From assembly GCA_964645705.1 (NCBI GenBank), contig CAZYAB010000003.1:152021-216020 (forward strand): a stretch of DNA of 64,000 bases, given 5' to 3'. The stretch is from CAXGTL01 sp964645705. Its GTDB lineage: Archaea; Nanobdellota; Nanobdellia; Woesearchaeales; CAXGTL01. A program made the position numbers and the translations under genes. Within the stretch, counting starts at the first letter, position 1. Each line of letters opens with the position of its first letter. The notes under the pieces are model-generated. The model ran no database searches, was not told the DNA's origin, and saw nothing but the letters and a program-made list of their open reading frames with translations. Of the stretch, positions 34,049 through 42,324 are shown piece after piece.

Positions 34049-35190
34049 TAGATCTTGCGATAATGGTAATTGCAGCAAAATTGTTTGCAGATTTATTTGA
34101 GAGATTTGGTTTTCCTGAATTAGTTGGGTGCATTATTGCAGGTTTTATCTTGGGCCCTGTTTTAGGAATAGTAGATGTAGAAAACATAAGACGTTTTGGA
34201 GAAGTCGGTTTAATCTTGTTATTGTTTGTTGCTGGTTTTGAAGAAATTAGAATGGAAGAAATACTTAAGCATAAAACAGTTTGTTCTTTGGTTGGTTTTT
34301 TTGGTTCAATAGTCCCTTTTGTTTTAGGTTATTTACTTAGTTTAGCTTTTGGATATGATAATTTATCATCTATTTTCATAGGCGCTGCTTTAATGGCAAC
34401 TTCTATTTCAATATCAATTGGTTCTTTAATTGGTTCTAGAAAATTAAACACCAAGTTTGGAAGAATAACGCTTGGGGGTGCAATAGTAGATGACATAATT
34501 GCATTGATTGCACTGGCTATAATTGTAAATATTGGTGTTTATGGTCATTTTCCTACATTTATGGAATTTGGAAGAATAATTCTTGGAATGGCTTTGTTTT
34601 TTGCTATTTTTGTTTTGTGCGGATATGTTTTTCCAAAACTTATTAAATGGAGTAGGTTTATGATTGTAGAAGAAGCTAAGTTCTCTGTTGTTCTTGTTTT
34701 GGTTTTGTTGCTGGCTTTTTCAGCTGAAAAACTTGGTTTGAGCACTGTTTTAGGTGCTTTTTTAGCAGGAGTAATTTTGTCTAGAGTTCCTGAGCTTGAA
34801 ACTAGAAGTTTTATCAGTAAGATCAATGTAACGAGCGAAGGCATCTTTATACCATTATTCTTTTCTTTAATTGGTTTGGAATTGTATTTTTCATTTAGTG
34901 TATTTAGTGTTTTTACTTTGTTGCTAATTTTAGTAGCAATACTTTCTAAAGTAATACCTAGCTATTTAGTGGGAAGATTTTCTAAATTAAATAAATTTGA
35001 ATCATTGGCAATGGGTATTGCAATGGCGCCAAGAGGAGAAGTTGCATTGATCATAGTACTGCTTGGTAAAGAATTAGGTTTTATTAATGATGTTATTTTC
35101 TCATCAATATTTATGTTAATCATAATTACAACTTTTATTGTACCTTTTTCTTTAAAACCTGTATTGACGAGAATTAAATCTAGAAGATAA
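34036..35190 (+). CDS. Kef/NhaA-type cation:proton antiporter (CPA2 family)
   Basis: This 384-residue membrane protein has about 12 segments and the CPA2 signatures FPELVGCIIAGFILGPVLG, LLLFVAGFEEIRMEE, GGAIVDDIIALIALAI (the ion-binding Asp-Asp) and AMGIAMAPRGEVALII. It exchanges Na+ or K+ for H+. It has no C-terminal TrkA domain; the overlapping CBS protein may supply regulation instead. Confidence 0.9.
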   Translation: MEFLIDLAIMVIAAKLFADLFERFGFPELVGCIIAGFILGPVLGIVDVENIRRFGEVGLILLLFVAGFEEIRMEEILKHKTVCSLVGFFGSIVPFVLGYLLSLAFGYDNLSSIFIGAALMATSISISIGSLIGSRKLNTKFGRITLGGAIVDDIIALIALAIIVNIGVYGHFPTFMEFGRIILGMALFFAIFVLCGYVFPKLIKWSRFMIVEEAKFSVVLVLVLLLAFSAEKLGLSTVLGAFLAGVILSRVPELETRSFISKINVTSEGIFIPLFFSLIGLELYFSFSVFSVFTLLLILVAILSKVIPSYLVGRFSKLNKFESLAMGIAMAPRGEVALIIVLLGKELGFINDVIFSSIFMLIIITTFIVPFSLKPVLTRIKSRR

Positions 35191-35199
35191 TATATAAAC

Positions 35200-35523
35200 T
35201 TAGATTTCTAACCATTTATTTTTAAAACTATAATATGTTATTATGCTGCCTATGGTAAATACAACAATAACTAGGTACATATTAAGTTTGCTTCCTATTA
35301 TCAAGCCAATAATCCAACCAATGGTAATGAATATTGCTCTGAATTTAAGCTTTTTTTTAAATAGAATATATCCACATATTAAACCTGATATAAAGATGTT
35401 TGCTAGTTTGAAATTAGTGCTAGGTGCTGAATAAACAATGACTACTGCAATTGCTAGAAATATAAGTGCGCCCAGTTCCATATACCAGTTAAAAATGTTT
35501 AGTTCTGATCTTTTTCCCAGCAT
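35200..35523 (-). CDS. Small membrane protein, three to four segments
   Basis: This 107-residue hydrophobic protein has segments around residues 14-32, 40-54, 62-79 and 82-100, and no recognised motif. It is convergent with the antiporter gene and divergent from the small membrane protein at 35556 through a 32-nt A/T-rich region that can hold TATA boxes for both directions. Confidence 0.55.
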   Translation of the reverse strand: MLGKRSELNIFNWYMELGALIFLAIAVVIVYSAPSTNFKLANIFISGLICGYILFKKKLKFRAIFITIGWIIGLIIGSKLNMYLVIVVFTIGSIITYYSFKNKWLEI

Positions 35524-35555
35524 ATTTATATATCTCCTATTATTTCCTTTTTTAT

Positions 35556-35831
35556 ATGATAATCAAATTATTAGGTTTTTTAGACCTGTTAACAGCTTTG
35601 GTAATTGTTTTAATACAGCATGATTTTTATTCAGGCTTTAGGTTGCCATTTGTTTGTTTGATTTATTTAGCAATAAAAGCCTATGCTTATAAAGGCGATG
35701 TTGCAAGTTTTATTGATGGTGTTGTTGGTGTTTATTTTATTTTCTTAATGTTTAATCTGAATTTTATTGTTATTTCTTATCTTTGTGTGATTTACTTAGT
35801 TCAAAAAGGTGTTATGTCTTTGGCTGCTTAA
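35556..35831 (+). CDS. Small membrane protein, 91 residues
   Basis: Not recognised. The protein has three hydrophobic segments (LLGFLDLLTALVIVLI, FRLPFVCLIYLAIKAYA, VVGVYFIFLMFNLNFIVIS) and little else. It is convergent with, and abuts, the degenerate M50-like gene. Confidence 0.55.
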   Translation: MIIKLLGFLDLLTALVIVLIQHDFYSGFRLPFVCLIYLAIKAYAYKGDVASFIDGVVGVYFIFLMFNLNFIVISYLCVIYLVQKGVMSLAA

Positions 35832-36572
35832 TTACACTTTTCTTTCTACAAAATAATAATAATTAGCCCATACTGTTAACATAACTATTATTGCGAGTAA
35901 TAATACTGTTAAAAAACTTGATTGCATAAATATAAGATATGATGAAATAACTATAAAAGTTGCAGTTATAATATACCCTATTCTTGATCCGTACAATAGT
36001 ATCAAGCCGTCATTAAGCGGCAATGGAAGTACTGTGCCAAATGCAAAAAATACATTTATGATTGTTATTAACCAAAATCCCCAGAGACCTGATATCAAGT
36101 AAAGGCCATAGAAAAATACAGCTAAAACAAGGTTTAGTATTATGCCTGATGATGTGATAAATGACATTTCTCCGAAATTAGGACCTTTTGGCCATTTACC
36201 TATTCTGAATTTAGGCATTGCTTTATACACCAGAGTTCCTGGTATTACGAGTACTAAAAGTATGTCTTTTGTAGGTACTTCTGTTAAAAATGCAATCATT
36301 ACAGCTGTTAATAAACTGATTATGCTTATCTTGAATTCTGAGCTGTATCCATAAAACATTCCAAATGCTTTTTGTATTGCTAAATGAATTATGAGTGTAC
36401 AAAATACAAGTATAATGATTACTATTAAATGTGTCATATAGCTTAGTTGTCCTTCCCATCTTGATAATGAAAATATAAAGCTTAAGATCAATGATGCAAG
36501 AATTATGTCTAGGTATTCTTTTTTACTGAATTTTAATTTCTCTTTTACTAAAGGAATGAATTTATTTAACAT
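35832..36572 (-). CDS. M50-like membrane protein with a degenerate active site
   Basis: This 246-residue protein has the membrane topology of site-2 proteases. At the H-E-x2-H position it reads LIIHLAIQKAFG, where the catalytic Glu and second His are lost. The later motif FAFGTVLPLPLNDGLILLYG keeps the shape of NPLPxxDG. It therefore looks like a pseudoprotease, perhaps a chaperone or sensor. The active paralogue is at 27704. Confidence rests on the paired motif positions. Confidence 0.6.
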   Translation of the reverse strand: MLNKFIPLVKEKLKFSKKEYLDIILASLILSFIFSLSRWEGQLSYMTHLIVIIILVFCTLIIHLAIQKAFGMFYGYSSEFKISIISLLTAVMIAFLTEVPTKDILLVLVIPGTLVYKAMPKFRIGKWPKGPNFGEMSFITSSGIILNLVLAVFFYGLYLISGLWGFWLITIINVFFAFGTVLPLPLNDGLILLYGSRIGYIITATFIVISSYLIFMQSSFLTVLLLAIIVMLTVWANYYYFVERKV

Positions 36573-36625
36573 ATAATGTGTTGATGTTTGCTGTGTTTAT
36601 AAATTTTGTTGTATTTTATTTATTA

Positions 36626-37336
36626 TTACTTTATATATTCAACTTTGTGCTCACATATCTTTTTAATTAGCTCTAGAATTCTTTGTTCGTGTCCTGCTCC
36701 AACAATTGCAAGTATTTTCTTTTTTGGATGTTTTCTCATGAGTTTTACTATGTTCTTTGCCATGACGTGGTTTCTTTCTTCGACTAGAACTCTGTAAGTG
36801 TTTGGATACTTGTTTTTGAATTGTTTTAGTAATTTTTTTATCAATGTTTTTGAAGGTACTTTGCTTAAGTTGAATTTGGTTATTCCTAATTTTTTTAGTT
36901 CTCTTTTTCCAAAGAAAATAGCATTGAATATGTCTTTTGCCAGCTGGTATTTTTCTTTGTAGTTGAAAGCTTTTGAAAATCTTTTTAATGTTATTCTCAT
37001 GTCTTGGTCAATTAAAGCTAGTTTTAGTTTGTGTTTTTTTGCTTGTTTTATTCCTTCGAGCATGTCTGAACCTGGTTCTATTCCTACTCTTGTTCCTAGT
37101 TTTTTTTGTGCATATCTTCCAATGATTGCGAATAAGTAGCCTTTGAATCCAATTTCTTTGATTGCTGTTATGCTTAGGTTTTGTTTTTGTTTTGATAATA
37201 GTGCTTTGTATCTGTTTTTGTCTAACTCGATTGCTATGATATTTGGTGTGTGTTTTTGTACAGAGTTTCTGATCTCATTAATACTCTGTGCTGCAATGTG
37301 TGATGTTCCGATTATTGTGATGTTTTTGTAGTTCAT
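36626..37336 (-). CDS. TraB/PrgY family protein
   Basis: The protein begins ITIIGTSHIAAQSINEIRNS and has IIAIELDKNRYKALL, and RVGIEPGSDMLEGIKQAKK. It ends with VLVEERNHVMAKNIV and AIVGAGHEQRI. This set of GTSH, E and GxGH motifs defines the TraB/GumN family, suggested to be a metal-dependent hydrolase fold. It starts inside the stop of the RNA methyltransferase gene (ATGA overlap), so the two are co-expressed. The 236 residues lack the C-terminal membrane domain of longer TraB proteins. Confidence 0.85.
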   Translation of the reverse strand: MNYKNITIIGTSHIAAQSINEIRNSVQKHTPNIIAIELDKNRYKALLSKQKQNLSITAIKEIGFKGYLFAIIGRYAQKKLGTRVGIEPGSDMLEGIKQAKKHKLKLALIDQDMRITLKRFSKAFNYKEKYQLAKDIFNAIFFGKRELKKLGITKFNLSKVPSKTLIKKLLKQFKNKYPNTYRVLVEERNHVMAKNIVKLMRKHPKKKILAIVGAGHEQRILELIKKICEHKVEYIK

Positions 37337-38139
37337 TTTTTTTTCTTTAACTTAGCAACAAAAAAACCTTGACTTGTTGGCGGCCAAAAACGTTTTTGTT
37401 CTACTAATTTAACATTAAACTCTTTTAATGCATAATCAATTACTTCTTCATTTTCTTCAGGCTCTAAACTGCATGTTGAATACACTAATTCTCCACCTGT
37501 TTTAAGAACACTTATTCCTGCTGCAATTAATTGTTTCTGAACTTTAGCTCTTTGCTTGATACCATCCATTGTTATTTTGTTAAACCAGTCTTTGTCAATT
37601 ATGAAGTTGCCAGAACAAGGCGCATCTATCAACACTTTGTCAAACTTTATGTTAAAATCTTCAACATATCTTCCGTCTTTGTTATAAATAATTACATTTG
37701 TACAGCCCATTCTTTGTAAATTGTTTTTTAATGATTGTAATCTTTTTGTTTTTATATCTAAAGCAATGATCATGCCTTTGTTGTCCATTAACTGGCTCAT
37801 CTGTGTTGTTTTTGAACCAGGTGCTGCACACATGTCTAAGACAATGTCTGTTGGTTTGAATTTGAATAATGAACATGGATATTGTGATGCTTTTTCTTGT
37901 ATGTAGTAATAACCTTGTAGATATTCTGGTGTTGCTCCTATTGGTATTTTAGATTTTAGAACTTCATAACCATTATCTTGGAATTTCTTTAATTTTATTC
38001 CTTTTTTTTCTAATCTTTTCCTTAGATTATTCTGATTTATTTTTAATGAGTTTGTTCTTATGCATTGGTTGAGTTTAAGGGATTTATATTTAGATAGGTC
38101 TTTGTTGAATTTCCCTTTGTATCTTTGTAAAAAATTCAT
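37333..38139 (-). CDS. RNA cytosine-5 methyltransferase (NOP2/NSUN/RsmB family)
   Basis: SAM-binding motif VLDMCAAPGSKTTQMSQLM and the two catalytic cysteine motifs IDAPCSGN (release) and STCSLEPEENEEVI (nucleophile) are present. It methylates cytosine in rRNA or tRNA. At 268 residues it lacks the extra N- and C-terminal RNA-binding domains of larger members. It starts 2 nt after the RqcH-like gene and overlaps the TraB gene by 4 nt. Confidence 0.92.
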   Translation of the reverse strand: MNFLQRYKGKFNKDLSKYKSLKLNQCIRTNSLKINQNNLRKRLEKKGIKLKKFQDNGYEVLKSKIPIGATPEYLQGYYYIQEKASQYPCSLFKFKPTDIVLDMCAAPGSKTTQMSQLMDNKGMIIALDIKTKRLQSLKNNLQRMGCTNVIIYNKDGRYVEDFNIKFDKVLIDAPCSGNFIIDKDWFNKITMDGIKQRAKVQKQLIAAGISVLKTGGELVYSTCSLEPEENEEVIDYALKEFNVKLVEQKRFWPPTSQGFFVAKLKKKK

Positions 38140-38140
38140 A

Positions 38141-39172
38141 TCATTTCAACTCCAAAACAATTTCCTTATGCTTAGCATCAACTTCTTTTATAACTTTGTG
38201 TCCTTTTAATTTCTTTTTTATTTCTTGCCAAGTGTGTTTTTTTTGTATTTGTTTTAGTTCTTTGATTATTGAATCAACTAATTGATAATGTTGGTATATG
38301 AGTTCTGCTTTCTTCTCATTGTCTTTTATGCCTTTTGTGTAATTCTTTATTGCTTGTTTTTGTATAGACATCATCTTATTTACTTTGTCTATTTGTTCTT
38401 TGTAAGCAAGTTCTTCGTTTGTCTTTGTTACTGATAATTCTTCTTGGTATTGTATGTTTAGGTAATCATTCAATGTTTTGAATTCTTTAGGCAGAATTAG
38501 TTTAAGATCTTTGATTGCTGAATACAATTTATCTATATTTTTTACATCTTTTGGTATGAGATCTTTTGATATTCTTGCAATTTCGCATAATTTTTCAGCA
38601 TATGTCCCGCCGAGACCTAGTTCGATTGCTAAAGATTTTACTAATGATGTTTTGTTTGTTGTTTCAAGCATGTTTTTTAATTCTTCTTTTGTCATTTCTA
38701 ATAAATTATATCTTAGTTTAGGATGTTTGTATATCTCTCTTGGCAGAAGTTTTCTTTGTGTAAAAGTTTGTTTTTTTAAACAGTTGATTATTCTGTTTTC
38801 TTCATTTGTTAAGATTATATTGCCTTTGCTAAAGAATTCTAGTATTAGATAATGTATTGTTTCTTTTTCTAGTTCTATCTTTATTATTCTTTCAAAATCA
38901 ATTTGTTTAATTGATCTGATTCTTGCATTGTTTATTGATTTTCTTAGTGTTTGACAGAATGAATTTGCTTTTGTAAATACAGGTTTGAATTCTGTTAAGT
39001 GTAATGCATTGCCAGTTTCTATCCTTAGAAACTTCTTACCTATATTTGGTAAGTGGAGCTGCAAATACATTTCTTTATCATTATCCATAAATACTTTGTC
39101 TAGTTTGCCGTTTACTAAAGTCTGTAATTCTTTTACTAATTCTTTGATTTGAAATGATGAGAGTTGGTTCAT
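38141..39172 (-). CDS. RqcH/NEMF-like protein, NFACT-N domain plus coiled coil only
   Basis: The N-terminal NFACT-N domain is recognisable (SSFQIKELVKELQTLVNGKL, YLQLHLPNIGKKFLRIETGN, FCQTLRKSINNARI). It is followed by a helical region (KSLAIELGLGGTYAEKLCEI) and a coiled coil. The protein ends after IKEVDAKHKEIVLELK, just where NFACT-R would begin. Full archaeal homologues are about twice as long and act in ribosome quality control. The ATG at 39172 overlaps the TrmB stop (ATGA). Confidence 0.82.
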   Translation of the reverse strand: MNQLSSFQIKELVKELQTLVNGKLDKVFMDNDKEMYLQLHLPNIGKKFLRIETGNALHLTEFKPVFTKANSFCQTLRKSINNARIRSIKQIDFERIIKIELEKETIHYLILEFFSKGNIILTNEENRIINCLKKQTFTQRKLLPREIYKHPKLRYNLLEMTKEELKNMLETTNKTSLVKSLAIELGLGGTYAEKLCEIARISKDLIPKDVKNIDKLYSAIKDLKLILPKEFKTLNDYLNIQYQEELSVTKTNEELAYKEQIDKVNKMMSIQKQAIKNYTKGIKDNEKKAELIYQHYQLVDSIIKELKQIQKKHTWQEIKKKLKGHKVIKEVDAKHKEIVLELK

Positions 39173-39882
39173 TCTTTCCACATTAACTCAAATTGTTTTC
39201 TATAAGTTTGAGCTACTTGTTTATTTTCTATTATAATTAGGTGTAACGGGGTGCCTAATATAAATATTGCTACTTTATCTTGATATATTATTTGTGCTGT
39301 GTTTCCTATGTATTCTTTTTCTAGTTCTTTGTATTTAATGTTTTTGTGTTTTAGTTTCTTAGAACCTTTTTTAATTATTATTCTCTCTTTTATGTTTTTT
39401 CTTTTTATAATGTTTAAGTATTGTTTTAAGTAGATTGGTTCTATTTCATTTATCAAAATGTTTTCATCTATTCCAATTATTAATGCTTCATTGTCTTTTC
39501 TTAATGTTGAGATCACATCTTTGATCAATGTTCTATATACTCTTTTGCCTTTATGTAATTCTACTCTTGTTGGTTCTTTTGTCGCTTTGAACAAGTTTGT
39601 GAGATTTGGTATTATGTTGTTTAAGTGATCTAGTTTAATCTCTAGTTGTTGTTTTAGAATCTTTGGATTGACTGGTTGAAAATGTTTCTTGTTTTTGATT
39701 AGAATTGTGTTGATGATTCCCTTTTCTAATAATTTCTCTGTAGTGTCGTAGATGTATGATCTATGTAAACCTGTTTTTTTTGCTAGTTGTGTAGGATTTA
39801 GTGCTCCAAATTTTAATAGAGTTAAGTATATGTTTGTCTCATTATCTGTTAAGCCTAGTTCTTTTAGTTGTTTTTCGTACAT
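39169..39882 (-). CDS. TrmB family transcriptional regulator 1
   Basis: The N-terminal winged helix-turn-helix reads LGLTDNETNIYLTLLKFGAL, then TQLAKKTGLHRSYIYDTTEK. After a coiled coil there is a C-terminal effector domain with EALIIGIDENILINEIEPIYLKQY, typical of small TrmB proteins. It is divergent from the operon at 40062. The intergenic region has a palindrome at 39917-39934 next to the TATA box of this gene (AATATTTATAAAC), so autoregulation is likely. A paralogue is at 41461. Confidence 0.88.
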   Translation of the reverse strand: MYEKQLKELGLTDNETNIYLTLLKFGALNPTQLAKKTGLHRSYIYDTTEKLLEKGIINTILIKNKKHFQPVNPKILKQQLEIKLDHLNNIIPNLTNLFKATKEPTRVELHKGKRVYRTLIKDVISTLRKDNEALIIGIDENILINEIEPIYLKQYLNIIKRKNIKERIIIKKGSKKLKHKNIKYKELEKEYIGNTAQIIYQDKVAIFILGTPLHLIIIENKQVAQTYRKQFELMWKE

Positions 39883-39916
39883 GGTGCTGTTTAGGTTGTG
39901 TTAGTTTATAAATATT

Positions 39917-39934
39917 TCGTAATAATTCTTACGA
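39917..39934. promoter_or_regulatory. Operator palindrome of TrmB regulator 1
   Basis: TCGTAA and TTACGA are inverted with a 6-nt spacer, inside a TTTCG...ACGACATAA frame. The box is next to the TATA of the regulator. On the other side, CATAAGTTTAAG is TATA-like for the operon at 40062. A GTCACCA block starts at 39957, 23 nt past the palindrome. The paralogous region at 42242 has the same order and spacing. Confidence 0.7.
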
Positions 39935-40010
39935 CATAAGTTTAAGTAATAATGTTGTCACCATTAATCTGTTGTAAATTTGCATTGGAAACAACATTTT
40001 ATCACAAAAA

Positions 40011-40037
40011 AAAGCAGGGATACTAATTCTCTGCTTT
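40011..40037 (+). promoter_or_regulatory. Hairpin in the leader of the 40062 operon
   Basis: AAAGCAGGGA (40011-40020) pairs with TCTCTGCTTT (40028-40037), one G-T pair included, around a 7-nt loop. It lies downstream of the predicted transcription start and 10 nt before GAGGAGG at 40047, so it would form in the mRNA leader. It may protect the mRNA or control translation. Confidence 0.55.
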
Positions 40038-40061
40038 AATTTTTATGAGGAGGTTATGAAA

Positions 40062-40787
40062 ATGAAAGAAAAATATGTGATGAAAAATCAGTATGGTAAT
40101 CAAGTTAAGATAGATGTATCACCTCAAGAATTTACTGATGAAGTTTTAGAAAAGGTTGTCAACAGGTTTAGAGAAAGAAGTGATTGGGATGTTTATCTTT
40201 GGCATGTTGTAACAGATATATTTGTAGATAAAGAGGAAGATTCTAAATCTAATGAATGGCGTTCAAATGCGGAATTTTTCCCAAAGTACTCTTCTGATGA
40301 TCTTAGCAAAGTTTTTGAAATCCTTTCATCTGAAGCAGATACATTGTATGAAGGAGTAGAGGATTTGGTGAATCCTAAGTATAATGAGGATGGAGAACTT
40401 GTAGAGGGAAGAGTTAATTATGGTTCTTATGAAAATAAGAAATTTCAAATTGTAACAAAAGCAGAGAAATTTGGAGTAATGTATGATGGGATTGAAGAAG
40501 ATGCAAAACAAGCACTTAAATCTAGTTTATTGGGCAATTGGTTTGGTTATATTGGAATTCAAGGTTTTTATTTTAACCAAGCAGAACAATTAATAGAGAA
40601 ATATAACATTCCTATTAAAGATGTAGAGACAATAGTAAATGAAGTAAATGAAAAATATCCTTTAGCTAGACACATACAAAATGCTTCAGTTACATTGGCT
40701 AAGTCTATTGGACAAAAAATTCCTGAAATTCCAAGTTCAGAAGAATTGTATGATTTTTTAGATAGAATGAAGGAAAAATTTAATTAA
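40062..40787 (+). CDS. Unknown acidic protein, first gene of a TrmB-linked operon
   Basis: Not recognised. The 241 residues are acidic and soluble, alpha-beta, with two conserved-looking aromatic patches (DWDVYLWHVVTDIFVDKEED and GNWFGYIGIQGFYFNQAEQL). GAGGAGG at 40047-40053 fits the ATG at 40062; the ATG at 40056 is too close. Two further small genes follow with similar GGAGGAAATGAAAA translation signals. Divergent TrmB regulator 1 probably controls it. Confidence 0.7.
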   Translation: MKEKYVMKNQYGNQVKIDVSPQEFTDEVLEKVVNRFRERSDWDVYLWHVVTDIFVDKEEDSKSNEWRSNAEFFPKYSSDDLSKVFEILSSEADTLYEGVEDLVNPKYNEDGELVEGRVNYGSYENKKFQIVTKAEKFGVMYDGIEEDAKQALKSSLLGNWFGYIGIQGFYFNQAEQLIEKYNIPIKDVETIVNEVNEKYPLARHIQNASVTLAKSIGQKIPEIPSSEELYDFLDRMKEKFN

Positions 40788-40827
40788 TTTTTTTTATTTT
40801 TTTTAAATTTAATTGGAGGAAATGAAA

Positions 40828-41160
40828 ATGAAAGAAAAAAAATACATAAGACTTTGGGGTGCTCGGTTTGAGCAAGCTCCAAATGAAGCAAATCAATTCA
40901 TAGAGAATATTTTAGAAAATCTTACTGAACGCGAAAGGAAAATACAATTTCATAGTATACTTTTCAAGTATAATAATATCATGTGTGAATATGATTTAGA
41001 TACTAATCAGTCAGTTGTTTGGTTAGAGTCTTTTATAGAGCAAGCTAAAGAATCCAAGAATTTTAGAGCTTTATTAGAATCAAAAACTAATGCATATATC
41101 TTAAAGACAGAAGACCATGAAGGAGCACCTTGGGTGTATAAAGTATTTGAAGCTAAGTAA
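40828..41160 (+). CDS. Unknown 110-residue protein, second gene of the TrmB-linked operon
   Basis: Not recognised. It is a small charged protein beginning MKEKKYIRLWGARFEQAPNE with no membrane segment or cysteine motif. The ribosome-binding site GGAGG at 40815-40819 fits the ATG at 40828 better than the ATG at 40822. A T-rich spacer (40788-40810) separates it from the first gene, so read-through or an internal terminator is possible. Confidence 0.65.
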   Translation: MKEKKYIRLWGARFEQAPNEANQFIENILENLTERERKIQFHSILFKYNNIMCEYDLDTNQSVVWLESFIEQAKESKNFRALLESKTNAYILKTEDHEGAPWVYKVFEAK

Positions 41161-41181
41161 CTTAATTGGAGGAAATGAAAA

Positions 41182-41448
41182 ATGAAAATCAAAGACATAA
41201 AATTAAAACAAGAAGGTTTTGAGAAATTAGTTGAATTTTTACATAGTGAAAAGAACATTGTAACTTCAGGAGATGTTTTAAATGAAAATAGTTATTTTGA
41301 ATTTGGTCTAAGCAGAGCAGAATATACGCCTTATGGTGGATCAGAAGCAAGAGTATTTTATGAAGTTGATGTTGTGTCTACTTCACCAGATCCTAAGTTA
41401 GAACAATTGAGCAATCTTTTAGATTTGATTAAGGAACTTTATGCTTAG
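41182..41448 (+). CDS. Unknown 88-residue acidic protein, third gene of the TrmB-linked operon
   Basis: Not recognised. The protein is acidic (KIKDIKLKQEGFEKLVEFLH, YTPYGGSEARVFYEVDVVST). GGAGG at 41168-41172 lies 9 nt before the ATG. The leader repeats the GGAGGAAATGAAAA signal of the preceding gene. It converges with TrmB regulator 2, with only a short T-rich spacer between them. Confidence 0.65.
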   Translation: MKIKDIKLKQEGFEKLVEFLHSEKNIVTSGDVLNENSYFEFGLSRAEYTPYGGSEARVFYEVDVVSTSPDPKLEQLSNLLDLIKELYA

Positions 41449-41460
41449 TTTTTTTTATTT

Positions 41461-42207
41461 TTATCTCTCAGCCACTTTCCACAGAAACTCAAAGTGATTC
41501 TTATATGTTTTTGCTATTTCATTATTTTTTATCATGATTGCTGTTATGGGAGTGCCCCATGATACTATTACAACCTTGTTTTCATAGATAAATGTGTTTG
41601 TTGGATTGAATTGTTTTTGTTCTAAGTAACGATATTCTGTTGTTGGTGCTATATCCTTACTGAATTTAAATACATTCTTTTTTTTCAATGTTATTACTTT
41701 TTCCTTAATTTTTTTGTTTCTTAGGTCTCTGAAGTATTGTTTCATAAAGATAGGAATAGTTTCATTATATTTCTGGTCATCAATGCCAGTGATAAGAACT
41801 TGTTTTGCTGTTTTTATTATGTCTTTTAAAAAATACTTTAAACCTTGTTTGCCTTTGAATATTTCTACATATGTATCCTCTCTTGGTAATTGTGTTAATT
41901 GTATTAATTGTGGTAATAGTTTGTTTAGTTGTTTTTCTTGTTCATGCAATTGTTGTTGTTTTTCTTCTAAATATTGCTTTAGTTTAGTTGGTGGTGTTGC
42001 TTGGAAATATTTTTTAGCACCTTTGTGTATGTGTGTGACTAATCCTTTGTTCATCAATTGTTCTAATTTGTCATATACATGGACTCTGTAGATGTTTGTT
42101 TTTTGGCTTATTTGGTATGCTGTACTAGAACCTGTTTTTAGTAGTGTTATGTATATCTTTATCTCATTGTCTGTTAAGCCTATTTTTCTTAGTATTTCTG
42201 TGTTCAT
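41461..42207 (-). CDS. TrmB family transcriptional regulator 2
   Basis: This paralogue of regulator 1 has the same length and layout: winged helix (IGLTDNEIKIYITLLKTGSS, YQISQKTNIYRVHVYDKLEQ), a Gln-rich coiled coil, then the effector domain with QVLITGIDDQKYNETIPIFM. The C-terminal end (YKNHFEFLWKVAER) matches the end of regulator 1 (YRKQFELMWKE). It is divergent from the gene at 42325, with a perfect operator palindrome between them. Confidence 0.88.
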   Translation of the reverse strand: MNTEILRKIGLTDNEIKIYITLLKTGSSTAYQISQKTNIYRVHVYDKLEQLMNKGLVTHIHKGAKKYFQATPPTKLKQYLEEKQQQLHEQEKQLNKLLPQLIQLTQLPREDTYVEIFKGKQGLKYFLKDIIKTAKQVLITGIDDQKYNETIPIFMKQYFRDLRNKKIKEKVITLKKKNVFKFSKDIAPTTEYRYLEQKQFNPTNTFIYENKVVIVSWGTPITAIMIKNNEIAKTYKNHFEFLWKVAER

Positions 42208-42241
42208 ATTTTGCTTTAATGTGTTTTAGTATATAAACATT

Positions 42242-42260
42242 TCGTACTATTTTAGTACGA
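42242..42260. promoter_or_regulatory. Operator palindrome of TrmB regulator 2
   Basis: TCGTACTA and TAGTACGA are a perfect 8-bp inverted repeat with a TTT spacer, framed by TT before and CATAA after, as at the first operator. GTCACCA begins at 42283, again 23 nt past the palindrome. The TATA of the regulator (AGTATATAAAC) abuts it on the left. Confidence 0.75.
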
Positions 42261-42324
42261 CATAAATTGATATACTCTTCTCGTCACCACTAACATATCA
42301 TAAATTGATTTGAGGTGGAATAAA

